The notes under the pieces: generated by a model
Told to the model about the DNA's origin: nothing
The model's input: only the letters and a program-made list of their open reading frames with translations
Database searches by the model: none
DNA from: JBLYYQ01 sp048550035
Lineage (GTDB): Bacteria > Nitrospinota_A > UBA7883 > JBLYYQ01
NCBI GenBank assembly: GCA_048550035.1
Contig: JBLYYQ010000059.1
Span: 1 to 5,339 of the forward strand
Length of the DNA: 5,339 nucleotides
Reading direction: 5' to 3'
Translations under genes and position numbers: made by a program
Shown: one piece after another, positions 1-4,968 of the stretch
Numbering within the stretch: position 1 is the stretch's first letter
Layout of the letters: every line of letters starts with the position of its first letter

Positions 1-295
1 GGTGAGTCGCGCGCCAACTTTTACCAGACTCAACGGCATCTTGGTGCCAACCAGCAGCATGCGCATCACCAGATAAGGCGTGACAAATTAAGATTGCATT
101 ATCCTTTGCATGATTTAATTTGCCATATGTCTCATATTCAATATCAAGAGGTGCTAAGCTACCTCCCGTTATAAGCTTAAATGGCGACGATTCATCTCTA
201 ATTCGAATATTCTTTGATGTGACCCAGCCAACGCTATCTTTAGCATTGGCTAGGTTGTATATATCATCTTTGCTCAGTAGATTTTTTTTTGCCAT
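1..295 (-). CDS. metX: Homoserine O-acetyltransferase, N-terminal part (runs off the left edge)
   Basis: The enzyme acetylates homoserine with acetyl-CoA to give O-acetylhomoserine, the substrate of the neighbouring MetY, in the cytoplasm. Only about 98 codons are visible; the family is about 350-400 residues. The translation starts MAKKNLLSKD and carries an alpha/beta-hydrolase N-terminus typical of MetX: L-A-P-L-D-I-E-Y-E-T-Y-G-K-L-N near residues 48-61, then NAILICHALSGDAHAAG at 66-82. The catalytic Ser, Asp and His lie further on and are not visible. The ATG is chosen because the only nearby upstream ATG, seven bases away in another frame, stops after 12 codons; there is no strong Shine-Dalgarno. 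A run of nine A falls in codons 2-5. The last ~16 residues lack the GWWD motif expected about nine residues after HAAG (KSWR is there instead) and come from GC-rich DNA, so the extreme end may be divergent or chimeric. The family call is firm, while the last 20-25 codons are doubtful. It is probably cotranscribed with metY. Confidence 0.85.
   Translation of the reverse strand, partial: MAKKNLLSKDDIYNLANAKDSVGWVTSKNIRIRDESSPFKLITGGSLAPLDIEYETYGKLNHAKDNAILICHALSGDAHAAGWHQDAVESGKSWRATH
282..290. repeat. Nine-base T/A homopolymer in the metX start region
   Basis: Nine consecutive T on the plus strand read as nine A within metX codons 2-5 (Ala-Lys-Lys-Asn). The frame as given continues into a good MetX match, so the length is consistent with an intact gene. 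Tracts of this length can slip in replication, transcription or sequencing. Confidence 0.7.
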
Positions 296-336
296 AACTC
301 ATATTAGCAAATATTAAATCAAAAAGTTTTAGAATC

Positions 337-1641
337 TTAAGATACTTTACTCAAAGCTTGATCAAGATCTGCAATAATATCATCAACATTTTCGATCCCG
401 ACTGAAATTCGGACCATATCATCAGGTACATTAGCTTTTTGGCGTTCATCAGATGATAGCTGTTGATGAGTGGTAGATGCAGGATGAATTATCAATGTTT
501 TTGCATCTAGTACATTGGCAAGATGAGATGCAAGCTTAACATTGTTAATAAGCTCAATAGCACTATCATATCCACCTTTCAGACCAAATCCAAATACAGC
601 TCCGACCCCTAGAGGGAACATTTTTTTAGAGATCTCATGATCTTTATGTGATGGTAATCCTGCATAATTGACCCACTTTACTTTAGGATGTTTCTCTAAG
701 AACTGGGCAACTTTTCCACCATTTGAGCTATGACGCTCGGCTCTTAATGCCAATGTTTCGACCCCTAACAATACTTGATGAGAATTAAAAGGTGAAATCA
801 CTGCTCCAGTATCTCGAAGTAGTCCAGTTCTGATCTTTAAGCTAAACGCCATTCCAGGTGCTACTGCGTCTTTATGATCACCAAACGCATCCCAGAAATT
901 TACACCATGATAATTAGGATCAGGTTCTGTAATATCAGGAAAGTTATCAGTTGCTTTCCAATTGAAATCTCCCTTTTCAACAACTATCCCGCCCATAACA
1001 CTACCATGACCTGAGATCATCTTAGTCAATGAATATATAGCAATATCTGCACCGTATTCAAATGGATTGAATAGAGGAGGTGGAGTAGTAGTATTATCGA
1101 CCATTAACGGTATATTATGGTCAGCTGCTATTTTAGCTATTGCAGCCATATCGTCTATATTACATGCAGGGTTACCGACCGATTCTGTGAAAATCAATTT
1201 GGTCTTTCCATCAATCTGCTTAGCAAAGTTTTCTGGATCAGATGAATCGACAAACCGAGGTTCAATTCCAAACCTTGCTAGCTGTGCATTAAATAATGTA
1301 TAAGTGCCACCATAAAGCTTGTCGCCTGTAATGAAATTGTCGCCTGCTTTACAAATGGCTGCAATGCTATAAAATATAGCAGACATCCCAGATGCAACCG
1401 CAACAGCCCCTTTTGCATTATGTAGAGCGGCCAACCTAGTTTCTAGCACAGCAGTAGTTGGGTTCATTAATCGAGTGTAAATATTACCAAACTCCTTTAG
1501 TGCAAATAAGTTTGCAGCATGCTCTGTGCTCTTGAAGTTGTAACTTGAGGTTAAATATATTGGTACACCACGCGATAGCGTGTCGCTATCTGGAGTCTGC
1601 CCTGCGTGGAGTAATAACGTCTCTATTTTTTGATTACTCAT
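337..1641 (-). CDS. metY: O-acetylhomoserine sulfhydrylase (aminocarboxypropyltransferase)
   Basis: This PLP enzyme of the Cys/Met-metabolism family joins O-acetylhomoserine with sulfide to make homocysteine, by direct sulfhydrylation, in the cytoplasm. The 434 residues match the usual MetY length of about 420-440, longer than MetB or MetC. Visible landmarks are LHAGQ (11-15), the Y-T-R-L-M-N-P-T segment (55-62) that holds cofactor phosphate from the neighbouring subunit, A-S-G-M-S-A (83-88), V-D-N-T (181-184) whose Asp contacts the PLP ring, S-L-T-K (204-207) with Lys207 as the Schiff-base lysine followed by the GHG turn, and R-I-S-V-G-I-E (411-417) whose Arg binds the substrate carboxylate. 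The segment after VDNT reads TTPPP, somewhat unlike the commoner FATPYL. The start has a strong Shine-Dalgarno (AAAGGAGG) seven bases away. It is first in a metY-metX pair, and the partner supplying its substrate supports MetY over methionine gamma-lyase or MetB. Confidence 0.94.
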   Translation of the reverse strand: MSNQKIETLLLHAGQTPDSDTLSRGVPIYLTSSYNFKSTEHAANLFALKEFGNIYTRLMNPTTAVLETRLAALHNAKGAVAVASGMSAIFYSIAAICKAGDNFITGDKLYGGTYTLFNAQLARFGIEPRFVDSSDPENFAKQIDGKTKLIFTESVGNPACNIDDMAAIAKIAADHNIPLMVDNTTTPPPLFNPFEYGADIAIYSLTKMISGHGSVMGGIVVEKGDFNWKATDNFPDITEPDPNYHGVNFWDAFGDHKDAVAPGMAFSLKIRTGLLRDTGAVISPFNSHQVLLGVETLALRAERHSSNGGKVAQFLEKHPKVKWVNYAGLPSHKDHEISKKMFPLGVGAVFGFGLKGGYDSAIELINNVKLASHLANVLDAKTLIIHPASTTHQQLSSDERQKANVPDDMVRISVGIENVDDIIADLDQALSKVS

Positions 1642-1648
1642 TTTAATG

Positions 1649-1656
1649 CCTCCTTT
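1649..1656 (-). promoter_or_regulatory. Ribosome binding site of metY
   Basis: The minus strand reads AAAGGAGG, seven bases before the metY ATG. It is among the strongest Shine-Dalgarno matches in the window and fixes the metY start. Confidence 0.85.
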
Positions 1657-1690
1657 GTGTTTATCTCGATATACATATTTGATAAAAAGT

Positions 1691-1717
1691 TCTATATAAT
1701 AAAAATTTTCTTGTCAA
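1691..1717 (-). promoter_or_regulatory. Candidate sigma-70 promoter of metY
   Basis: On the minus strand a perfect -35 TTGACA (1717-1712) is followed after 15 bases by TATAGA (1696-1691). The spacer is short; a 17-base spacer would give the poorer TAGAAC. Transcription would begin near 1684, about 43 bases before the metY ATG. The -35 lies inside CTTG-N8-CAAG (1710-1725), and an AT palindrome lies just upstream. Confidence 0.45.
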
Positions 1718-1726
1718 ACTTCAAGT

Positions 1727-1741
1727 TAAATATTATATTTA
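1727..1741. promoter_or_regulatory. 15-bp palindrome upstream of the metY promoter, possible operator
   Basis: TAAATAT-T-ATATTTA is a perfect 7-1-7 inverted repeat, centred about 50 bases before the predicted metY start point, where activators often bind. It contains only A and T in a very AT-rich spacer, so it could arise by chance. No specific regulator can be named: it is not the MetR half-site pattern TGAA-N5-TTCA. Confidence 0.25.
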
Positions 1742-1776
1742 GTTTAAATTTTGATTTAATCGCGTAGATCTTTTAG

Positions 1777-1833
1777 TTAAAACAGACTGGGACGATGAGA
1801 AGTTATAATTTGTCTATTTATAGATAATCGCAT
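1777..1833 (-). CDS. Possible 18-residue leader peptide or small protein upstream of metY
   Basis: I do not recognise this peptide. An ATG at 1833-1831 opens an 18-codon frame (MRLSINRQIITSHRPSLF) ending in TAA. It is preceded at eight bases by AAGGGAGG (1849-1842), a Shine-Dalgarno as good as that of metY. The frame ends 135 bases before the metY start, on the same strand, so it could be a leader peptide of metY or an independent small gene. It contains no methionine beyond the start and no cysteine, so a simple attenuation peptide for sulfur amino acids is not indicated. The nearest upstream -10-like hexamer is CATAAT (1876-1871), without a convincing -35. It could also be a chance purine run in the panB leader. 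Confidence 0.22.
   Translation of the reverse strand: MRLSINRQIITSHRPSLF
1804..1809 (+). promoter_or_regulatory. Candidate -10 element for panB
   Basis: A consensus TATAAT lies about 75 bases upstream of the panB ATG. No good -35 is found 16-18 bases before it (the sequence there is near AACAGA), so the promoter would be weak or activator-dependent. Nothing better oriented toward panB is visible in the spacer. Confidence 0.3.
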
Positions 1834-1884
1834 TTGTTCATCCTCCCTTAGTGTAAATCAAGATTGTTTTATTATGGTGATATT

Positions 1885-2718
1885 ATGGATTCAAAAAAAG
1901 TTACAGCAGTTAACTTATTACAATACAAGGAGTTAGGCGAGAAAATAACAGCTCTTTCGCTATATGATTACCCCCAAGCGAAGATTGCTGATGAGAATAT
2001 GATCGATATTATTTTAATTGGCGATTCGTTAGGGATGGTTTTCAGAGGCGAGGCTAACACATTATCTGTGTCGGTTGACGATATTGCATACCACACTGCA
2101 GCAGTGAAGCGAGCTGTTAATCGAGCGCTGGTTGTTGCTGATATGCCGTTTATGTCATATAAGATTAGCTATGATGAGGCGTTATCGAATGGGACAAAAC
2201 TAATCAAAGCTGGTGCGGAGGCGGTTAAGATCGAAGGAGGGACTCAAGATATGGTAGATCTTGCTGCTAGATTTACGACCGCTGGAATTCCTGTAATGGG
2301 TCATTTAGGCTTAACACCGCAATCGATTCATAGTCTGGGTGGTTTTAAATTGCAAGGTAAAGATCAAACTAAGGCAGATCAGATTTTAGATGAAGCGTTA
2401 AAATTAGAATCGGCAGGGGCATTTTCGATAGTATTAGAGTGTATCCCGACCGATTTGGCAAAAGATATTTCGAGCAGATTAAAAATTCCAACCATTGGGA
2501 TTGGAGCAGGGATTAGCTGTGATGGTCAGATATTAGTTGCGGCTGATATGTTTGGATTAAGCGCTGGGAAGAGCCCAAAATTTGTCAAATGTTATGCAAA
2601 CGTATCTAAATTGATGGGTGAATCGATTTCTGCGTACATTTCTGATGTCAAAAATAGTTCATTTCCAGCAGAAATTCATAGCTATAAGGGGAAGAAACCT
2701 AAACTAAAAGTATTATAA
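1885..2718 (+). CDS. panB: 3-methyl-2-oxobutanoate hydroxymethyltransferase (ketopantoate hydroxymethyltransferase)
   Basis: PanB transfers a hydroxymethyl group from 5,10-methylene-tetrahydrofolate to 2-oxoisovalerate, giving ketopantoate, the first committed step of pantothenate and coenzyme A synthesis. The 277-residue product is a single TIM-barrel domain (the E. coli enzyme is 264). Landmarks are L-Y-D-Y-P-Q-A-K (26-33), G-D-S-L-G-M (46-51) with metal ligand Asp47, D-I-A-Y-H-T-A-A-V (66-74), Asp86 in A-D-M-P-F-M (second metal-site Asp), V-K-I-E-G-G (114-119), G-H-L-G-L-T-P-Q-S (139-147), L-E-C-I-P (184-188) with the conserved Glu185, and the G-I-G-A-G and D-G-Q-I-L-V runs (205-218). I start at the ATG at 1885 because it matches the family N-terminus; an in-frame TTG at 1864 would add seven residues without a Shine-Dalgarno. 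The site used is weak (GGTGA, four bases away). A basic C-terminal tail of about 12 residues follows the usual E-I-H-S end. No panC, panD or panE is adjacent. Confidence 0.95.
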   Translation: MDSKKVTAVNLLQYKELGEKITALSLYDYPQAKIADENMIDIILIGDSLGMVFRGEANTLSVSVDDIAYHTAAVKRAVNRALVVADMPFMSYKISYDEALSNGTKLIKAGAEAVKIEGGTQDMVDLAARFTTAGIPVMGHLGLTPQSIHSLGGFKLQGKDQTKADQILDEALKLESAGAFSIVLECIPTDLAKDISSRLKIPTIGIGAGISCDGQILVAADMFGLSAGKSPKFVKCYANVSKLMGESISAYISDVKNSSFPAEIHSYKGKKPKLKVL

Positions 2719-2728
2719 TTATAAAAAA

Positions 2729-2757
2729 TTGTGCTATAATGTTAACCATTTTATAAT
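2729..2757 (+). promoter_or_regulatory. Candidate promoter region of the dksA-rpoZ-gpsA operon
   Basis: Two consensus TATAAT hexamers lie in the 96-base gap after panB. The first (2735-2740) is an extended -10, TG-C-TATAAT, from 2732. The second (2752-2757) has TTGTGC (2729-2734) exactly 17 bases upstream as a partial -35. Either would start transcription 50-70 bases before the dksA-like gene. No intrinsic terminator is visible after panB, so readthrough from panB is also possible. Confidence 0.5.
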
Positions 2758-2759
2758 GA

Positions 2760-2772
2760 CTTATTAAATAAG
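2760..2772. repeat. Short palindrome in the dksA leader
   Basis: CTTATT-A-AATAAG is a perfect 6-1-6 inverted repeat just downstream of the second -10, near its likely start point. It could be an operator or a weak hairpin. It lacks a GC stem and a following T-run, so it is not a terminator. Confidence 0.2.
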
Positions 2773-2814
2773 GTATATTGAAATTATTGACCTTCTATTT
2801 TGCAAGGATAAGTA

Positions 2815-3177
2815 ATGAGAAAAAGTGATACTATAGAGTTTGAGAAGGAGTTGAAGTTAAAACAAGAAGCGCTATTTAATAGTGCGCAACAGATAGATGC
2901 CGCCATTCGCAAATCGAATGATGAGCGAAGAGGTGATGATGTTGATCTTGCTGAAGTAGAAATCGCACAAGAGCGATCGTTGCAATTAAGGAACAAGAAA
3001 TTCTTTGAATTAAAGCAGATTGAAGTGGCAATGAAGAAGTTAGAAGCTGGCACCTACGGATTATGTGAAAATTGTGATAGCAAAATCCCACCGAAGCGGT
3101 TAAAGGTGTTACCATATTCTCTTTATTGTATTGAGTGCCAAGAGGAATTAGAATTAGAAGAAAAACTAAATAAATAG
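2815..3177 (+). CDS. dksA: DksA/TraR-family zinc-finger transcription regulator
   Basis: DksA-type proteins insert a coiled coil into the RNA polymerase secondary channel and, with ppGpp, retune promoters such as those for rRNA. The 120-residue product has a charged N-terminal helix (about 5-35), the coiled-coil tip motif D-x-x-D-x-A at 41-46 (Asp41, Asp44, Ala46, equivalent to Asp71/Asp74/Ala76 of E. coli DksA), a second long helix (47-78), and a four-cysteine zinc finger C84-x2-C87-x17-C105-x2-C108, with the same spacing as E. coli DksA. It is about 30 residues shorter than the E. coli protein (151), mostly at the N-terminus. The ATG has AAGGA six bases upstream, and an in-frame TAA at 2809 rules out an extension. 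It lies 18 bases before rpoZ and is first in the operon. The family is certain. True DksA function rather than a paralogue is likely because the tip acidic pair is kept. Confidence 0.88.
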   Translation: MRKSDTIEFEKELKLKQEALFNSAQQIDAAIRKSNDERRGDDVDLAEVEIAQERSLQLRNKKFFELKQIEVAMKKLEAGTYGLCENCDSKIPPKRLKVLPYSLYCIECQEELELEEKLNK

Positions 3178-3195
3178 TTTTAAAAGGGAGATGTT

Positions 3196-3423
3196 ATGTT
3201 AATTGACGAGTATTATGAGAAAGCATTGAAGAAAGCTGATCTTCAAAAATATCTGCTTACAAATCTAATTGCGTTGCGGGTAAGGCAGCTGCATGAAGGG
3301 AGTGAGCCGTTAGTTGAGTCTGACGGCTTAACGCTAGCCAATATTGCATTAAAAGAGATATCAGAAGGGGCAATTGAGCCACGAAAGGATCTAGAGGCAG
3401 AGGTTGAAGATATTTTTGGATAA
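3196..3423 (+). CDS. rpoZ: DNA-directed RNA polymerase omega subunit
   Basis: Omega binds the C-terminal part of beta-prime, assists polymerase assembly and, in many proteobacteria, forms part of ppGpp site 1. The 75-residue product aligns with the omega core: R-V-R-Q-L (28-32, compare RARQM in E. coli), E-P-L-V (37-40), and I-A-L-K-E-I-S-E-G-A-I (50-60, compare IALREIEEGLI). The C-terminus is short and acidic. The N-terminus reads MLIDEYYEKA and lacks the usual M-A-R-V-T; in E. coli those residues contact ppGpp. The ATG has GGGAG five bases upstream; an ATG five bases earlier stops after three codons. It lies between the dksA-like gene and the DUF1844 gene, eight bases before the latter. The identification rests on the short core motifs, the length and the company of a DksA homologue. 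Confidence 0.85.
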   Translation: MLIDEYYEKALKKADLQKYLLTNLIALRVRQLHEGSEPLVESDGLTLANIALKEISEGAIEPRKDLEAEVEDIFG

Positions 3424-3431
3424 GAGGGAAA

Positions 3432-3887
3432 ATGGAGAGCAATCAAGAAGAGAAGAGTGGTTCATCTTTTTCATTTAAAGATAAACGGCATAGTTCCTTA
3501 GCAGATGATGAAGAGAACTCTAAGTCAGAAAATATTTCGTCAAATAGAGATGAAGCTGTTACTCAACCAGAGAGCGAGAGCGAAGCGGACAGTACAAACC
3601 CTAATCAAGGAGATGGTATAGGAGCTTCTGAAGTAGATTTCCCAACCTTCATTCTTTCACTATCTTCAAATGCATTGTACCACCTTGGGAGTAATCAAGA
3701 TCCTGTATCAGGCAAGACATCTCTTAATTTAGACTTAGCAAAGCAGACAATAGATATTATAGCACTGCTCAAAGAGAAGACAGTAGGGAACATCACAAAG
3801 CAAGAGGGTGATTTAATAGAACATACTTTATATGATCTTCGAATGAAGTTTGTTGAGGCTCTAAAAGGGAGTAGCCGTAGCGAATAG
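3432..3887 (+). CDS. DUF1844 domain protein of unknown function
   Basis: The biochemical role is unknown. The 151-residue protein has two parts. Residues 1-67 are low-complexity, rich in Ser, Glu, Asp and Asn, and probably disordered; a small patch F-S-F-K-D-K-R (13-19) resembles the short F-x-x-x-D-R-R stretch I recall near the N-terminus of family members. Residues 68-144 form the helical DUF1844 domain: V-D-F-P-T-F-I-L-S-L-S-S-N-A-L (68-82), Y-H-L-G (83-86), A-K-Q-T-I-D-I-I (103-110), L-K-E-K-T-x-G-N (113-120), and L-Y-D-L-R-M-K-F-V-E (133-142). No signal peptide or membrane span is seen, so it is probably cytoplasmic. The start has GAGGG about three bases upstream, rather close, which may mean coupling to rpoZ, whose stop is eight bases before. 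DUF1844 proteins are recalled mainly from deltaproteobacteria, Acidobacteria and relatives. Confidence 0.85.
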   Translation: MESNQEEKSGSSFSFKDKRHSSLADDEENSKSENISSNRDEAVTQPESESEADSTNPNQGDGIGASEVDFPTFILSLSSNALYHLGSNQDPVSGKTSLNLDLAKQTIDIIALLKEKTVGNITKQEGDLIEHTLYDLRMKFVEALKGSSRSE

Positions 3888-3930
3888 CAATCCGGTTTTG
3901 GTGCCAATACAGGATCAGTAAACAAAAGAT

Positions 3931-4947
3931 ATGTTTGATGAAAAAGTTGTAGTAATTGGTGCAGGGTCATGGGGGACTGCAATTGCAAAGACATTAGCAA
4001 TCAATGTCAGCACTGTTTCAATATGGGGTAGAGAAGAAGCGGTTGTAGATTCAATCAACAATCATCATGAAAGCAGCCTCTTTTTGCCAGGTATTAAGCT
4101 TCCTACAAATATCAAAGCATACACAAACCTATCTGATGCGATAGAGGGAGCTACAGTTATTTTTTTTGTGATCCCATCTCAGTTCATGCGATCTGTGATG
4201 ATTGAGTTATCGAAGCTAGATTTTGGTTCACCATATTTTGTGTCGGCTACTAAAGGTATTGAAAATGAGCATTTGGCATTTCCATCTAATTGTGCAATGG
4301 AAATATTACCACCTCCTATTAGTGAACAATTTATGACACTTTCTGGTCCGACATTTGCGATAGAGTTGGCTAAGGAACTTCCAACTGCAGTAACAGTGGC
4401 ATCAAGAAATCATAGAGGGGCAAAGTTTGTTCAGAGTCGTCTTGCAAATTCATTTTTACGGATCTACTTAGATGAAGATATTGTAGGAGTAGAATTAGCT
4501 GGAGCATATAAGAATGTTATTGCGATCGGATCTGGCATCTCAGATGGTCTGATGCTAGGAGACAATGCTCGTGCTGCCCTTATAACTAGAGGACTAGTTG
4601 AGATGAGCCGTTTAGGATTGAAGCTAGGTGCAAATGAAAGGACATTCAGAGGGTTAGCAGGGATTGGTGATTTGACATTGACTTGCACAGGGTCTCTTTC
4701 AAGAAATCGACAAGTTGGATTAAGACTCGGTGCAGGAGAGTCGATGGACTCTATTTTCAAATCTACACATCAAGTTGCAGAAGGTGTTGCAACGTCGTTA
4801 TCTATTGTCAAATTGGGTAAGAAGCTTGATGTATCCTTGCCGATTGCGAATATGGTGTACGATGTTATATATAAAGGGCAGACCTGCAGGGAGGGAGTCA
4901 AGATTTTAATGGCGCGCGAACTGAAATCAGAATTTGCTGGTTTTTAA
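3931..4947 (+). CDS. gpsA: NAD(P)-dependent glycerol-3-phosphate dehydrogenase
   Basis: GpsA reduces dihydroxyacetone phosphate to sn-glycerol-3-phosphate, the backbone for phospholipid synthesis, in the cytoplasm. The 338 residues match E. coli GpsA (339). An N-terminal Rossmann fold carries G-A-G-S-W-G (10-15), followed by P-S-Q-F (82-85), A-T-K-G (106-109, Lys108) and S-G-P-T-F-A (138-143). The C-terminal catalytic half has A-Y-K-N-V-I-A-I (192-199) with the catalytic Lys194, G-D-N-A-R-A-A-L-I-T-R-G (210-221), G-L-A-G-I-G-D-L (241-248, Asp247), T-C-T (251-253), S-R-N-R (257-260) and V-A-E-G (282-285). The ATG is the first possible start because TAA at 3919 is in frame just before it. No clear Shine-Dalgarno precedes it; the nearest AGGA is 16 bases away. 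The gap after the DUF1844 gene is 43 bases with no terminator, so operon membership is likely. Confidence 0.96.
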   Translation: MFDEKVVVIGAGSWGTAIAKTLAINVSTVSIWGREEAVVDSINNHHESSLFLPGIKLPTNIKAYTNLSDAIEGATVIFFVIPSQFMRSVMIELSKLDFGSPYFVSATKGIENEHLAFPSNCAMEILPPPISEQFMTLSGPTFAIELAKELPTAVTVASRNHRGAKFVQSRLANSFLRIYLDEDIVGVELAGAYKNVIAIGSGISDGLMLGDNARAALITRGLVEMSRLGLKLGANERTFRGLAGIGDLTLTCTGSLSRNRQVGLRLGAGESMDSIFKSTHQVAEGVATSLSIVKLGKKLDVSLPIANMVYDVIYKGQTCREGVKILMARELKSEFAGF

Positions 4948-4968
4948 ATTAATTTCATATTTGAATCG

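Noticed and set aside
120..317. Plus-strand open frame of 65 codons opposite metX
   Set aside because: It is antisense to the clear MetX coding sequence, has no family resemblance and no ribosome site.
1067..1303. Plus-strand open frame of 78 codons inside metY
   Set aside because: It is a shadow of the conserved PLP-enzyme coding sequence on the other strand.
1642..1776. Possible SAM riboswitch or attenuator hairpin in the metY leader
   Set aside because: I found no GC-paired stems, no conserved SAM-aptamer features and no stem plus T-run; the leader is nearly all A and T.
1874..1936. Twenty-codon plus-strand frame starting at an ATG just before panB, with its start upstream of the panB ATG
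   Set aside because: It overlaps panB out of frame and has no Shine-Dalgarno or conserved-looking content.
2719..2760. Intrinsic terminator after panB
   Set aside because: The segment is AT-rich with no GC stem followed by a T-run.
2784..3115. Minus-strand open frames opposite the dksA-like gene, Ser- and Cys-rich
   Set aside because: They are complementary to a zinc-finger gene with intact motifs; their odd composition is a by-product of the sense codons.
3243..3446. Minus-strand frames opposite rpoZ
   Set aside because: They lie within and opposite the omega coding sequence; no start signal or recognisable motif.
3896..3910. TTGGTGCCAA, also present at 41-50, as a repeat or hairpin element
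   Set aside because: Only ten bases are shared, one copy is in the suspicious GC-rich edge, and the stem is four base pairs with no T-run.
3695..4000. Minus-strand open frame spanning the DUF1844/gpsA junction
   Set aside because: It overlaps two well-supported plus-strand genes, including conserved domain sequence, and shows no motif.
4464..4760. Minus-strand open frame inside gpsA
   Set aside because: It is opposite the conserved catalytic half of GpsA.
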